A stretch of 64,000 nt of DNA from Nocardioides zhouii (GTDB lineage: Bacteria; Actinomycetota; Actinomycetes; Propionibacteriales; Nocardioidaceae): the NCBI RefSeq assembly GCF_004137345.1, contig NZ_SDWV01000014.1:1-64000 (forward strand), in the 5' to 3' direction. Both the position numbers and the translations under genes were made by a program. Shown one piece after another: positions 26,080 to 34,884 of the stretch. Position 1 is the first letter of the stretch. Every line of letters starts with the position of its first letter. The notes beneath the pieces are model-generated. The model saw nothing but the letters and a program-made list of their open reading frames with translations. It was not told the DNA's origin and searched no databases.

Positions 26080-27177
26080 TCACCAGCCGGGGTGCTGGCC
26101 CTCCATGAGCACGCGTCCGCCGTGGTCGCTGTCGAGGCGTACGTCGCCGGCGACCCACGCCTTGATGCCGTGGCCGGCCAGGACGGCAATCGCGGTGTCG
26201 ACCGACTCGGGCGCGGTGAGCGACACCATGCCGACGCCGCAGTTGAGCGTCGCCTCGAGGTCGGCCTGCGACACGGCACCGACGCGGCGTACGACGTCGA
26301 AGACCGGCTGCGGCGTCCACGTGGAGCGGTCGAGGCGGACCGACACCTCGGCGGGGAGCACCCGCTCGAGGTTGGCGGCGAGCCCGCCGCCGGTCACGTG
26401 GGACATGGCGTGGGTCTCGGTGCGGTCGGCGAGGTCGAGGCAGGCCTTGGCGTAGATGCGGGTCGGCTCGAGCAGCTCCTCGCCGAGCGTACGGCCGAAG
26501 TCGTCGACCTGCCGGTCGACGGTCCAGCCGGCTCCGCCGGAGTCGGTCGAACCCAGCAGCACGTGGCGCACGAGCGAGTAGCCGTTGGAGTGCAGGCCGC
26601 TGGCCTCCATCGCGATCACCACGTCGCCAGGACGGACGCGGCCCGGGCCGAGCAGCTTGCTGGCCTCGACCACACCGGTGGTGGCGCCCGCGACGTCGTA
26701 GTCGTCGGGGTCGAGCAGGCCGGGGTGCTCGGCGGTCTCGCCGCCGATGAGGGCGCAGCCGGCGACTACGCACGCCTCCGCGATGCCCTTGACGATGGCC
26801 GCGATGCGCTCCGGGACGACGCGGCCGCAGGCGATGTAGTCGGTCATGAAGAGCGGCTCGGCGCCGCAGACGACGAGGTCGTCGACCACCATGCCGACGA
26901 GGTCGAAGCCGATCGTGTCGTGCACGTCCATCAGCTGGGCGATGGCGACCTTGGTGCCGACGCCGTCGGTCGAGGTGGCCAGCAGCGGCCGCTCGTAGCG
27001 GGTCAGCGCGGACGCGTCGAAGAGCCCGGCGAAGCCGCCGAGGCCGCCGATCACCTCGGGCCGACGGGACTTCTCGACCCAGCCCTTCATCAGGTCGATC
27101 GCGCGGTCGGCCGCCTCGATCGAGACCCCGGCTGCGGCGTAGGCCCCGGGAGAGGACTCAGTGGGCTGGTCGGTCAC
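26080..27177 (-). CDS. purM: Phosphoribosylformylglycinamidine cyclo-ligase PurM
   Basis: AIR synthetase, step five of de novo purine synthesis: ATP-dependent closure of FGAM to aminoimidazole ribotide. The 365-residue protein has the PurM N-terminal strand GVSIEAADRAIDLMK, the ATP-loop GGFAGLFDA, the signature STDGVGTKVAIA near 75 and GGETAEHPG near 160, with the C-terminal domain VTGGGLAANLERVLP. GTG 27177 has AGGAGCC upstream. It lies 26 bases downstream of purF and is almost certainly co-transcribed with it. Confidence 0.97.
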   Translation of the reverse strand: MTDQPTESSPGAYAAAGVSIEAADRAIDLMKGWVEKSRRPEVIGGLGGFAGLFDASALTRYERPLLATSTDGVGTKVAIAQLMDVHDTIGFDLVGMVVDDLVVCGAEPLFMTDYIACGRVVPERIAAIVKGIAEACVVAGCALIGGETAEHPGLLDPDDYDVAGATTGVVEASKLLGPGRVRPGDVVIAMEASGLHSNGYSLVRHVLLGSTDSGGAGWTVDRQVDDFGRTLGEELLEPTRIYAKACLDLADRTETHAMSHVTGGGLAANLERVLPAEVSVRLDRSTWTPQPVFDVVRRVGAVSQADLEATLNCGVGMVSLTAPESVDTAIAVLAGHGIKAWVAGDVRLDSDHGGRVLMEGQHPGW

Positions 27178-27203
27178 GCAAGGCTCCTGGGGCGTACGAC
27201 GGG

Positions 27204-28724
27204 TCAGGGGTTGTTGAGGACCGGCAGTGCCCGGCCCAGCGTCGGCGACTGCAGCGTCGACTCGAGCAGGTGCTTGCCGAGCAGGCTCTCGTCGGGCAGC
27301 TCGATGGGATAGGTGCCGGTGAAGCAGGCCGTGCAGAGCGAGTCGCGCTGCTGCTTGGTCGAGTCGATCATCCCGTCGAGCGAGATGTAGCCGAGGGTGT
27401 CGGCCCCGACACTGGCGGCGATCTCCTCAGGGGTCAGGCCGTTGGCGATGAGCTCGGCCCGGGTGGCGAAGTCGATGCCGTAGAAGCAGGGCCACTTGAC
27501 CGGCGGGCTGGAGATGCGGACGTGCACCTCGAGCGCGCCCGCCTCGCGGAGCATCCGCACCTGCGCGCGCTGGGTGTTGCCGCGCACGATCGAGTCGTCG
27601 ACGACCACGATCCGCTTGCCGCGGATCATGTGCTCGAGCGCGTTGAGCTTGAGCCGGATGCCGAGCTGGCGCAGCGTCTGGCTGGGCTGGATGAAGGTGC
27701 GCCCGACGTACGCGTTCTTGACGAACCCCTGGCCGAAGGGAATGCCGGACTCCTCGGCGTAGCCCGCCGCTGCCGGGGTGCCCGACTCGGGCACGGGGAT
27801 CACGAGGTCGGCCTCGACCGGGAACTCACGCGCGAGCTGTCGGCCCATCTCGACGCGCGACTCGTGGACGCTGCGCCCACCGATCGTGGCGTCGGGCCGG
27901 GCGAGGTAGACGTACTCGAACACGCAGCCCTTGCGGTCGGGCTGGGCGAACGTGTGGGAGCGGAGCCCGTTCTCGTCGATCACGACCATCTCGCCGGGCT
28001 CGACCTCGCGGACCCGGCTGGCGCCGATCGTGGCGAGCGCGGCGTCCTCGCTGGCGACCACCCAGCCGCGGTCGAGGCGACCGAGCACGAGGGGGCGGAT
28101 GCCCTGCGGGTCGCGGGCGGCGTACAGCGTGCCCTCGTTCATCCAGACGAAGCAGAAGGCGCCGCGCAGCAGGGGCAGGACCTCGAGCGCGCGCTGCTCG
28201 AGCGAGGTGTCGGGGTGGTGCGCCATGAGCGCGGTGACCAGGCCGGTGTCGTTGGTCGAGGTCTCGATGTCGCGGGTGTGCAGCGGCAGCTCGCCGTCGG
28301 GGTCGGGCAGGTCGCGGACCATCTGGGCGAGCTCGTGGGTGTTGATCAGGTTGCCGTTGTGGCCGAGCGCGATGGAGCCGTCGACGGTGGGGCGGAAGGT
28401 CGGCTGCGCGTTCTGCCAGGTGGAGGCGCCGGTGGTGGAGTAGCGCGAGTGGCCGATCGCGAGGTGGCCCTTGAGCGACTCGAGGGTCGACTCGTCGAAG
28501 ACCTGCGAGACCAGGCCCATGTCCTTGTAGACCAGGATCTGGCGACCGTTGCTCACCGCGATGCCGGCCGACTCCTGCCCGCGGTGCTGCAGCGCGTACA
28601 GCCCGAAGTAGGTCAGCTTGGCGACGTCCTCGCCCGGCGCCCACACGCCGAAGACGCCACAGGCGTCCTGCGGGCCCTGGTCCTGGGGGTCGAGGGCCAT
28701 GGTCAGACGGCCGTCGCCGCCCAT
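27204..28724 (-). CDS. purF: Amidophosphoribosyltransferase PurF
   Basis: First committed step of purine synthesis: transfers glutamine amide nitrogen to PRPP. With ATG 28724 the protein has 506 residues. The glutaminase nucleophile is Cys22 in DACGVFGVW, after a short propeptide beginning MGGDGRL that matches actinobacterial homologues; GTG 28748 and ATG 28700 are alternative starts. The N-terminal nucleophile domain spans about 22-250. The phosphoribosyltransferase domain has the PRPP loop VVVDDSIVRGNT near 370. It starts the purF-purM unit. Confidence 0.96.
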   Translation of the reverse strand: MGGDGRLTMALDPQDQGPQDACGVFGVWAPGEDVAKLTYFGLYALQHRGQESAGIAVSNGRQILVYKDMGLVSQVFDESTLESLKGHLAIGHSRYSTTGASTWQNAQPTFRPTVDGSIALGHNGNLINTHELAQMVRDLPDPDGELPLHTRDIETSTNDTGLVTALMAHHPDTSLEQRALEVLPLLRGAFCFVWMNEGTLYAARDPQGIRPLVLGRLDRGWVVASEDAALATIGASRVREVEPGEMVVIDENGLRSHTFAQPDRKGCVFEYVYLARPDATIGGRSVHESRVEMGRQLAREFPVEADLVIPVPESGTPAAAGYAEESGIPFGQGFVKNAYVGRTFIQPSQTLRQLGIRLKLNALEHMIRGKRIVVVDDSIVRGNTQRAQVRMLREAGALEVHVRISSPPVKWPCFYGIDFATRAELIANGLTPEEIAASVGADTLGYISLDGMIDSTKQQRDSLCTACFTGTYPIELPDESLLGKHLLESTLQSPTLGRALPVLNNP

Positions 28725-28772
28725 CCGTCTGCTCGTCGGCTGGGGCACGGCTCGCAGTCTACGGGCGCGGCG

Positions 28773-29267
28773 TCACATCCGTTCGGCGCCGTCCCGGATG
28801 GCCTCGCGGATCCGGGTGTAGGTGCCGCACCGGCAGATGTTGCGGATCGTGTCGAGGTCGGCGTCGGTGATGGTCCCGCCCTCGGCGCTCACCCTGTTGA
28901 CGAGCGCCACGGCGGCCATGATCTGGCCGGGTTGGCAGTAGCCGCACTGGGCCACGTCGCGGTCCAGCCACGCCTCCTGCATCGGGTGCAGGCCGTGGTC
29001 GCCGCGCTGTGCGGGCTCGACCTGGTCGGGCAGGCCCTCGATGGTGGTGACCTCGTCGTCGGCGCCCAGCTGGCCCACCGGGACGGCGCACGGATTGAAC
29101 GCCTTGCCGTTGATGTGGGACGTGCACGCCTTGCACACGTTGATCCCGCAGCCGTACTTCGGCCCGGTGATCCCGAGGCGGTCGCGCAGCACCCACAGGA
29201 GGCGTACGTCGTCCTCGACGTCGACCGTGACCCGATTGCCGTTCACGATGAAAGTCTGCTCTGGCAT
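28773..29267 (-). CDS. (2Fe-2S) subunit of isoquinoline 1-oxidoreductase-type hydroxylase
   Basis: Small iron-sulfur subunit (164 residues) of a xanthine oxidase-family molybdenum enzyme. Residues 1-75 are a plant-ferredoxin fold with the first cluster CGINVCKACTSHINGKAFNPC (Cys spacing x4-x2-x11). The C-terminal helical domain carries the second cluster, CGYCQPGQ and CRCGTY. It passes electrons from the molybdenum centre of the larger subunit to an external acceptor, with no FAD subunit in this two-subunit type. ATG 29267 follows the large-subunit stop after 11 bases, with GAGGAGC overlapping that stop. Confidence 0.92.
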   Translation of the reverse strand: MPEQTFIVNGNRVTVDVEDDVRLLWVLRDRLGITGPKYGCGINVCKACTSHINGKAFNPCAVPVGQLGADDEVTTIEGLPDQVEPAQRGDHGLHPMQEAWLDRDVAQCGYCQPGQIMAAVALVNRVSAEGGTITDADLDTIRNICRCGTYTRIREAIRDGAERM

Positions 29268-29278
29268 GGGGATGCTCC

Positions 29279-31633
29279 TCAGGAGGTGAGCTCGAGGCCG
29301 TCGGTCGGCGACTGCGGGATGGGCGGCGTGAAGGGCTTGGGCTCGAAGGACAGCTGGCCGTGGTTGATCGGGAACGTGGTGGGCATGGTCCCGGTGGCGC
29401 GGGCGTACGCGCAGGCCACGGCGGCGAACGTGGCGGCGACGCCTGCCTCGCCGGCCCCACCGGGCACCGTCTCCTCCGACGGCATCACGATCACCCGGAC
29501 GTCGGGCGGGGTGTTCCACTGGCGCGTGTAGAAATAGTTGTCCCAGCTCGCCTCGAGGAAGTGGCCGTCGCGCAGGTGGAGGCTCGACGTCAGCGCGAGG
29601 GCGATGCCGTCGTTGATCCCGCCCTGCATCTGCGCTTCGAGCCCGCGCGGGTTGACCGCCAGACCGACGTCGATCGCGAAGGTGACCCGGGTGACGCGCG
29701 GACCGGTGACCGCGTTGCGGATCTGGCGACCCGTGGTCGCGGGTCGGGTGTCGATCTCCACGAGGCAGGCCGAGACGCCCTTGTACTCCTTGTGGATGGC
29801 GATGCCCTGCGCGGTGCCGGCCGGCATCGACCTGCCCCACTCCCCCGCCTGCGCGACCGTGTCGAGGACCGCGAGGAGCCTCGGGTTGCGCTGGAACTTC
29901 CGGCGGAACTGGTAGGGGTCCATCCGCATCTTGGCGGCGAGCTTGTCCACGACGAGCTCGCCCGCCACGCGTACGTCGGGTGAGTAGATGTTGCGCATCG
30001 AGCCGGTGTTGAAGCGGTCGTCGGTCTCGACGAGGGTCTGCACGACGGCGCCGAAGTCGTAGGGCACCTCCTGGGTGAGCGCGAAGATCGTCTCGGCGAA
30101 GCCGAGGTTCCCGACGCCGGCCGGGAGGTCGGCGCCGGCAGCCGTGATGATCTCGCCGAGGCCATGGCGGAAGTCGGTCTCGACGCAGGTGAGCGACTGG
30201 TTGAACGCGAGCACCTCGTTGCCGAGGACCGTCGCCTGGACCCGGCAGGTGCCCATCGGGTGGCCGCGGCCGACCCGGGCGTCGTCGGCGCGGTGCCACA
30301 TCAGCTTGACCGGCGCGGCCATCTTCTGGGAGATCTCGGCGGCCTCGAGGGCGGCGTCGAAGAACAGCCGTCGACCGAAGGAGCCTCCGGCGGTGACGAC
30401 GTTGACCTTCACCTTGTCGGGCGCCATGCCGAGCCGGAGGGCGATCTGCTGCTGCGCCACGATGGGCGACTTGAGGCCCGCCCAGATGGTGGCCCCGTCG
30501 GGACGTACGTCGGCAATGGCGCTGTTGGTGTCCATCGCGGAGTTGCTGCGGAAGTAGAAGGTGAAGTCGCCGGACACCGTCTGTGTGAGCGGGGTGCTGG
30601 GCAGCGCGGGCATCGGCAGCTGGGCCGCGCGCAGCTTGCGCAGGATCGTCGCGTCGCTCTCCCCCGCGACCGGGCCCGCCTTCCACGCGACGTCGAGCGC
30701 GCGAACGGCGTCGATGCACTGGCCGAAGGTCTCGGCACGGACGGCGACGCCGGTGCTGACCTGCGAGACGTGGGTGACGCCGGGCATCGCCTCGACCGCG
30801 GCCTCGTTGCGTACGGACACGGGCGTGCCGTTGAGCGTGGGCGCCCGGCAGACCATCGTCGGCAGCGCACCGGCCACGTCGAGGTCGGTGGTGAAGTCCT
30901 TGGCGCCGGTCACGGCAGCCACGGCGTCGACGCGGTTCGTGGGCCGGCCGACCAGGGTGAAGTCGGCCTCGCTCTTGAGCTCGACCTCGACGGCGCGGTC
31001 CCCCGAGACGGCGGCCTTCGCGGCCAGCTCGCCGTAGGTGACCGAGCTGCCGTCGCCCGCGGTGATGACGCCGCCCTTGGCGACGAGGCCGCCCACCGTG
31101 TCGCCGAGCACGATCGCGGCGGCCTCGAGCAGGGCGAGTCGGGCGACGGCGGCGGCGACCCGGATCGGGGTGTACGTCGAGATGGTGGTGTTGGACCCAC
31201 CGGTCAGCTGGTTGAAGAGCAGCTCCGGGCGGGCCGGGGCGAGGGTGACGGTGACCTTCTCCAGCGGCAGGTCGAGCTCCTCGGCGATCAGCATCGCCGT
31301 GGACGTGGTGATGCCCTGGCCGACCTCCGCGCGAGGAAGCTCGAAGCTGGCCGTGCCGTCGGCGTTGATCGTGACGGTGATCAGGTTGGCCGTCGGCCGC
31401 GCGGCGTCGGTCAGCATGTCGTTGAGGTCGTAGAGCTCGGGGACCTGCGGCGCGGTCGGGATCTCGGCGCTGGCGGGCGGCGCCTCGACGAGCACCAGGT
31501 CGGCGGCGGCCACGAGGGTCGCGCCACCGAGGACGTAGCCGACGAAGCGGCGCCGGTCGAGGGCGTACGGCGCCGCGGGGGCCCCGAGATCTTGGTCGGG
31601 CGCAGGGTCGTGGGGGTCGCTCGAGTTGGGCAT
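29279..31633 (-). CDS. Molybdopterin subunit of isoquinoline 1-oxidoreductase-type hydroxylase
   Basis: Large catalytic subunit (784 residues) binding molybdopterin cytosine dinucleotide; the family hydroxylates N-heterocycles or oxidises aldehydes. A twin-arginine signal RRRFVGYVLGG (27-37) precedes a hydrophobic helix, so the folded enzyme is probably exported by Tat with its small subunit. Cofactor motifs include SNTTISTYTPIRVAAAVA, GGSFGRRLFFDA and GEAGVAATFAAVACA near 730, where the Glu is catalytic in the family. ATG 31633 is used; the opening extends to 31726 without better support. The substrate is not determined. No CoxF/XdhC-type maturation gene is in the window. Confidence 0.9.
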   Translation of the reverse strand: MPNSSDPHDPAPDQDLGAPAAPYALDRRRFVGYVLGGATLVAAADLVLVEAPPASAEIPTAPQVPELYDLNDMLTDAARPTANLITVTINADGTASFELPRAEVGQGITTSTAMLIAEELDLPLEKVTVTLAPARPELLFNQLTGGSNTTISTYTPIRVAAAVARLALLEAAAIVLGDTVGGLVAKGGVITAGDGSSVTYGELAAKAAVSGDRAVEVELKSEADFTLVGRPTNRVDAVAAVTGAKDFTTDLDVAGALPTMVCRAPTLNGTPVSVRNEAAVEAMPGVTHVSQVSTGVAVRAETFGQCIDAVRALDVAWKAGPVAGESDATILRKLRAAQLPMPALPSTPLTQTVSGDFTFYFRSNSAMDTNSAIADVRPDGATIWAGLKSPIVAQQQIALRLGMAPDKVKVNVVTAGGSFGRRLFFDAALEAAEISQKMAAPVKLMWHRADDARVGRGHPMGTCRVQATVLGNEVLAFNQSLTCVETDFRHGLGEIITAAGADLPAGVGNLGFAETIFALTQEVPYDFGAVVQTLVETDDRFNTGSMRNIYSPDVRVAGELVVDKLAAKMRMDPYQFRRKFQRNPRLLAVLDTVAQAGEWGRSMPAGTAQGIAIHKEYKGVSACLVEIDTRPATTGRQIRNAVTGPRVTRVTFAIDVGLAVNPRGLEAQMQGGINDGIALALTSSLHLRDGHFLEASWDNYFYTRQWNTPPDVRVIVMPSEETVPGGAGEAGVAATFAAVACAYARATGTMPTTFPINHGQLSFEPKPFTPPIPQSPTDGLELTS

Positions 31634-31704
31634 CCGAGAATCACCCGATCTGGTCGGCCCGGGATCCTCCCGGGCAGAGGTCCCTCCCCAGGAACCGCCC
31701 GTCC

Positions 31705-31729
31705 ACTGTGACAGTGACGCTGTCACAGT
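31705..31729. promoter_or_regulatory. 10-bp palindrome upstream of the molybdenum hydroxylase
   Basis: ACTGTGACAG, a five-base spacer and CTGTCACAGT form a perfect inverted repeat 72 bases before the large-subunit start. The symmetry suits a dimeric repressor of the TetR or GntR kind. No regulator gene is adjacent, so the binder is unknown. Confidence 0.5.
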
Positions 31730-31747
31730 TCAAGGCGAGGTCCAGCG

Positions 31748-31816
31748 ACCGATACCTGAGGACGTGGTAATCGGGTCCGGAGCCGACCGACGTACGTGGT
31801 GTCCTCAGGTATCGGT
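31748..31816. repeat. 16-bp perfect inverted repeat with 37-base spacer
   Basis: ACCGATACCTGAGGAC at 31748-31763 is matched exactly by its reverse complement at 31801-31816. The right arm covers the stop codon and last codons of the SDR gene; the left arm lies in the gap before the molybdenum hydroxylase. It could be a large stem-loop ending SDR transcription or a long operator. No T-tract follows. Confidence 0.7.
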
Positions 31817-32845
31817 GAGGACGGTGCGGACCCGGTGGAGGGCCAGGCGCGCGGCGGCGCGGGTGGTGGCCGGGAGGGGCAGCGCGTCGAGCAGCCGGTG
31901 CGGCCGGGCCCAGTCGGGGTCCGAGGGCAGCGACGCCTCGGGGCCGGCGTACGTCGGGTCGGTGGCGAGCTCGATCGCCTCGCCGAGCCCGAGCAGGTGG
32001 CCCCCGTCGCGCGGCACCCAGGTGTGGCCCGGCCGGCAGACCATGTCGTGATGGAGCGACTCGATGAGCGAGGTGACGGTGTGGAAGGGGGCCGTCGTGG
32101 CGAGGGCGGCTCCGAGGCCGACGAGGCTGGTCGGGACGAGTGGTGCGGGCAGCCGCAGGCGGGACAGGCCGGCGCCGCGGGAGCAGGCGCGCATCAGCCG
32201 CGGGTAGGTGATGACGTCCGGTCCGCCAATGTCGACGGCACCGCGCGGCCCGTCGTCCTCGAGGGCCTCGCCGATGGCGCGGAGCACGTCGGAGACGGCG
32301 ATCGGCTGCACGTTGCGGTTCATCCACGTCGGCACCGGCTGGACGACGAAGAGCGTCGCGATCTGGCGGATGATCTCGAACGAGGTCGACCCGGCCCCGA
32401 TGACGACACCCGCGCGCAGGGCCGCCGCGTCGTCGCTGGCGCCCAGCAGGATCCGCTCGACCTCGAGCCGCGAGGCGATGTGGGCCGACAGCTCGTCCTC
32501 GGCCACGTCGGGCACCAGGCCGGAGAGGTAGACGAGGCGGCGTACGCGGTGGTGACGGGCAGCCGCCGCGACGTGCTCGGCCCCGAGCCGGTCGCGGTCG
32601 GTGAAGTCGCTGCGCTGCAGCGAGTGGACGAGGTAGACCACGGCGTCGACGTCCGACACCGCCGCGTCGACCGACGCCTCGTCGGTCACGTCGCAGCGGA
32701 TCGCCTCGACGCGCTCGTCCCAGCCGAAGCGGTCGGGGTCGGGCACCGACGACGACGCGGCCACCACGTCATGGCCGCGGTCGAGCAGGTGCGGGACGAG
32801 GCGGGAGCCGACGTAGCCGGTCGCGCCGAGGACGAGGATCCTCAC
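31805..32845 (-). CDS. NAD(P)-binding SDR-family protein (NDUFA9/YwnB-like)
   Basis: Atypical short-chain dehydrogenase of 346 residues with a nucleotide-binding VLGATGYVGSRLVPHL at residues 4-19 and VVYLVHSLQRSDF near 70. The C-terminal half (about 180-340) has WMNRNVQPIAVSDVLRAI. This is the pattern of NAD-binding epimerase-like proteins that bind but may not turn over NADPH. GTG 32845 has GAGGAGG upstream and is preferred over a much longer opening to 33013. It lies 151 bases downstream of the SRPBCC gene on the same strand; this gap holds no gene I can see. Substrate unknown. Confidence 0.85.
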   Translation of the reverse strand: MRILVLGATGYVGSRLVPHLLDRGHDVVAASSSVPDPDRFGWDERVEAIRCDVTDEASVDAAVSDVDAVVYLVHSLQRSDFTDRDRLGAEHVAAAARHHRVRRLVYLSGLVPDVAEDELSAHIASRLEVERILLGASDDAAALRAGVVIGAGSTSFEIIRQIATLFVVQPVPTWMNRNVQPIAVSDVLRAIGEALEDDGPRGAVDIGGPDVITYPRLMRACSRGAGLSRLRLPAPLVPTSLVGLGAALATTAPFHTVTSLIESLHHDMVCRPGHTWVPRDGGHLLGLGEAIELATDPTYAGPEASLPSDPDWARPHRLLDALPLPATTRAAARLALHRVRTVLTDT

Positions 32846-32996
32846 GGCATGCCTCCTCGTCCCAGGCCGTCGCGAGCGGCGTCCGGCGCGTGCGATGGCA
32901 AGGCGGAGGAGGGAGACATGGCGGAGCCATGGCGACTGACGACAACGCGGCCAGCGTGCGTGCCGGGGGCCGCGCAGCAGGCCGTGGGGCGGGGAG

Positions 32997-33470
32997 TCAT
33001 GCCTGAGCTTCACCGAGGTGCTTGAGCAGGTTGCGGGAGAAGACGCTGCCCATGTGCTTCACGACCCCGGCCATCACCCGCTCGACCGCCGGCCGCGCCA
33101 GGCCCGGCAGCGGGAGGGTGCAGGCGATCTGCAGGTCGATGGTGACGTCGGTGCCGCCGCCGGCGTGGTCGGCCAGGAGGTACGTGCCCTCGACCGAGGT
33201 CATCTCGTCGGTGCGGGCGGGGTCGTGGGTGAACTCGATCCGCTCCTCGGGGTGCAGCTCCATCACCTCGGTGAACGCGGGCGCCACCGAGGCGCCGAGC
33301 ACGGGGATGGTGGCCAGCCGCCAGACCCAGCGGTCGCCGTCGACCGTGATCGAGGTGACGTAGGGCGTGATCTTCGCGATCAGGTCGGCATCGGTCAGCG
33401 CCGCCCACACCTCGCTGCGGGGTGAGCGGAGGACCGCGGAGGACCGGTCGCGTGCACGGAACGTTGCCAT
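32997..33470 (-). CDS. SRPBCC-fold lipid- or ligand-binding protein
   Basis: A 157-residue START/SRPBCC protein with the typical opening SSAVLRSPRSEVWAALTDADLI, strand-rich middle part and long C-terminal helix GLARPAVERVMAGVVKHM. Such proteins bind hydrophobic ligands or act as polyketide cyclases; no catalytic residue can be named. ATG 33470 is used, with a weak ribosome binding site. It precedes the SDR-like gene in the same direction, and SRPBCC plus NDUFA9-like SDR pairs occur elsewhere, so they may work on the same ligand. That link is inference. Confidence 0.85.
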   Translation of the reverse strand: MATFRARDRSSAVLRSPRSEVWAALTDADLIAKITPYVTSITVDGDRWVWRLATIPVLGASVAPAFTEVMELHPEERIEFTHDPARTDEMTSVEGTYLLADHAGGGTDVTIDLQIACTLPLPGLARPAVERVMAGVVKHMGSVFSRNLLKHLGEAQA

Positions 33471-33513
33471 TCCGCGAGGCTACCGGCGGGTTCCCGACGA
33501 CCATCGGGGTGAG

Positions 33514-34860
33514 TCAGCGGGCGAGCTCACCGAGGTTGCGCAGGAGGAACGCCTCGGCCTTGACGACCTTCTCGAACTCGGCAAGGTGCAGGCCCTCGTT
33601 GGCGCCGTGGGCGCGGGTGTCGGGGTCCTCGACGCCGGTGACCAGGACGCTCGCCTGCGGGAAGGCCTCGAGGAACTCGGCGATGAACGGGATCGACCCG
33701 CCGACCCCCATGTCGACCGGCTCGGTGCCGTCCCAGGCCTCGGCGAACGCGGCGCGCGCGGCGTCGTACGCCGGACCCGTCGCGTCGATCTGCGTGGCTT
33801 CGCCGGTGTCGACGACCGTGGTGCTCAGCGTGGCGCCCCAGGCGACGTGCTTCTCGAGGTGGGCCTGCAGGCACTGGACGGCGTTGGCGGTCGTGTCGCC
33901 GGGCGCGATGCGCATGCTGATCCGGCAGCGGGCGGCGGGCGTCAGCGTGTTGGAGGCGCCCTCGACCTTCGGGGCGTCGAAGCCGGTGATGCTGACGGAC
34001 GGCTTGGTCCAGAGGCGCTCGACGACCGACCCGGAGCCGATCCACTCGATGCCCTCGGCGGCGCCGGACTCGGCGCGCAGGCGGGCCTCGGGATACTCGA
34101 CGTCGGCGGCGGGGCCGGAGTGGAGGCCCTCGACGGCGACGTTGCCGGCGTCGTCGTTGAGGCTCGCGATGAGTCGGCTCAGGGTCATGATCGAGTCGGG
34201 CACCAGGCCGCCCCACATGCCACTGTGCACGGCGTGCGTGAGCGTACGGACCTCGATGTCCATCCGGACCAGGCCACGCAGGCTGGTGGTCAGCGCGGGC
34301 TCGCCGATGTCCCAGTTGCCGGAGTCGGCGATGACGATGACGTCGGCCTCGAGGCGGTCCTTGTGGGTGTTGAGCAGCTCGACGAGGGTGTCGGAGCCGA
34401 CCTCCTCCTCGCCCTCGATGAACATCACGAGGTTGACCGGGAGCTCGTCGCCGAAGATGCGCACCGCGCCGAGGTGGGCGGCGATGCCGGCCTTGTCGTC
34501 GGCGGCACCGCGGGCATAGAGCCGGTCGCCTCGCTCGGTCGGCTCCCACGGCGGGGAGTCCCAGTCGGCGTGGTCGTTCTCCGGCTGGACGTCGTGGTGG
34601 GCGTAGAGCAGGACGGTCGGCGCGCCCTCGGGGCCGGCCTTCTTCGCGATCACGGCCGGCGGCGCACCGTCGTACGCCCGGACGATCTCGGCCTCGAAGC
34701 CCTCGGCGGCGAAGAGGTCCCGCGTCGCCTCGGCGCTGCGCTCGACCTCGCCGGCGCGCTCGGGGTCGGCGGACACGGACTGGATGCGGACCAGGTCCTC
34801 CAGGTCGCGGCGGATGCCGGGCATGACCTCGGCGAGACGAGCGGGGATGTCGACAGTCAT
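33514..34860 (-). CDS. M20 family dipeptidase/deacylase
   Basis: Zinc-dependent exopeptidase of 448 residues. Metal ligands lie in VLLYAHHDVQP (near 85), ARGAADDKAG (near 118), the catalytic EGEEEVGS (near 150) and DSGNWD; the C-terminal ligand histidine is in RAHGANEGLH. The inserted dimerisation domain spans about 190-340. The pattern is that of M20 carnosinase-like or DapE-like dipeptidases without signal peptide, so cytoplasmic peptide turnover is likely. ATG 34860, three codons inside the longest opening, follows AGGGTGG. It is 24 bases downstream of the GNAT gene. Confidence 0.92.
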   Translation of the reverse strand: MTVDIPARLAEVMPGIRRDLEDLVRIQSVSADPERAGEVERSAEATRDLFAAEGFEAEIVRAYDGAPPAVIAKKAGPEGAPTVLLYAHHDVQPENDHADWDSPPWEPTERGDRLYARGAADDKAGIAAHLGAVRIFGDELPVNLVMFIEGEEEVGSDTLVELLNTHKDRLEADVIVIADSGNWDIGEPALTTSLRGLVRMDIEVRTLTHAVHSGMWGGLVPDSIMTLSRLIASLNDDAGNVAVEGLHSGPAADVEYPEARLRAESGAAEGIEWIGSGSVVERLWTKPSVSITGFDAPKVEGASNTLTPAARCRISMRIAPGDTTANAVQCLQAHLEKHVAWGATLSTTVVDTGEATQIDATGPAYDAARAAFAEAWDGTEPVDMGVGGSIPFIAEFLEAFPQASVLVTGVEDPDTRAHGANEGLHLAEFEKVVKAEAFLLRNLGELAR

Positions 34861-34884
34861 ACGGCCCACCCTAGAGCGACGTGC

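Noticed and set aside
27270..29531. A 753-codon plus-strand opening over purF and the molybdenum hydroxylase small subunit
   Set aside because: It has no recognisable domain, shows shadow composition and lies opposite two well-identified genes.
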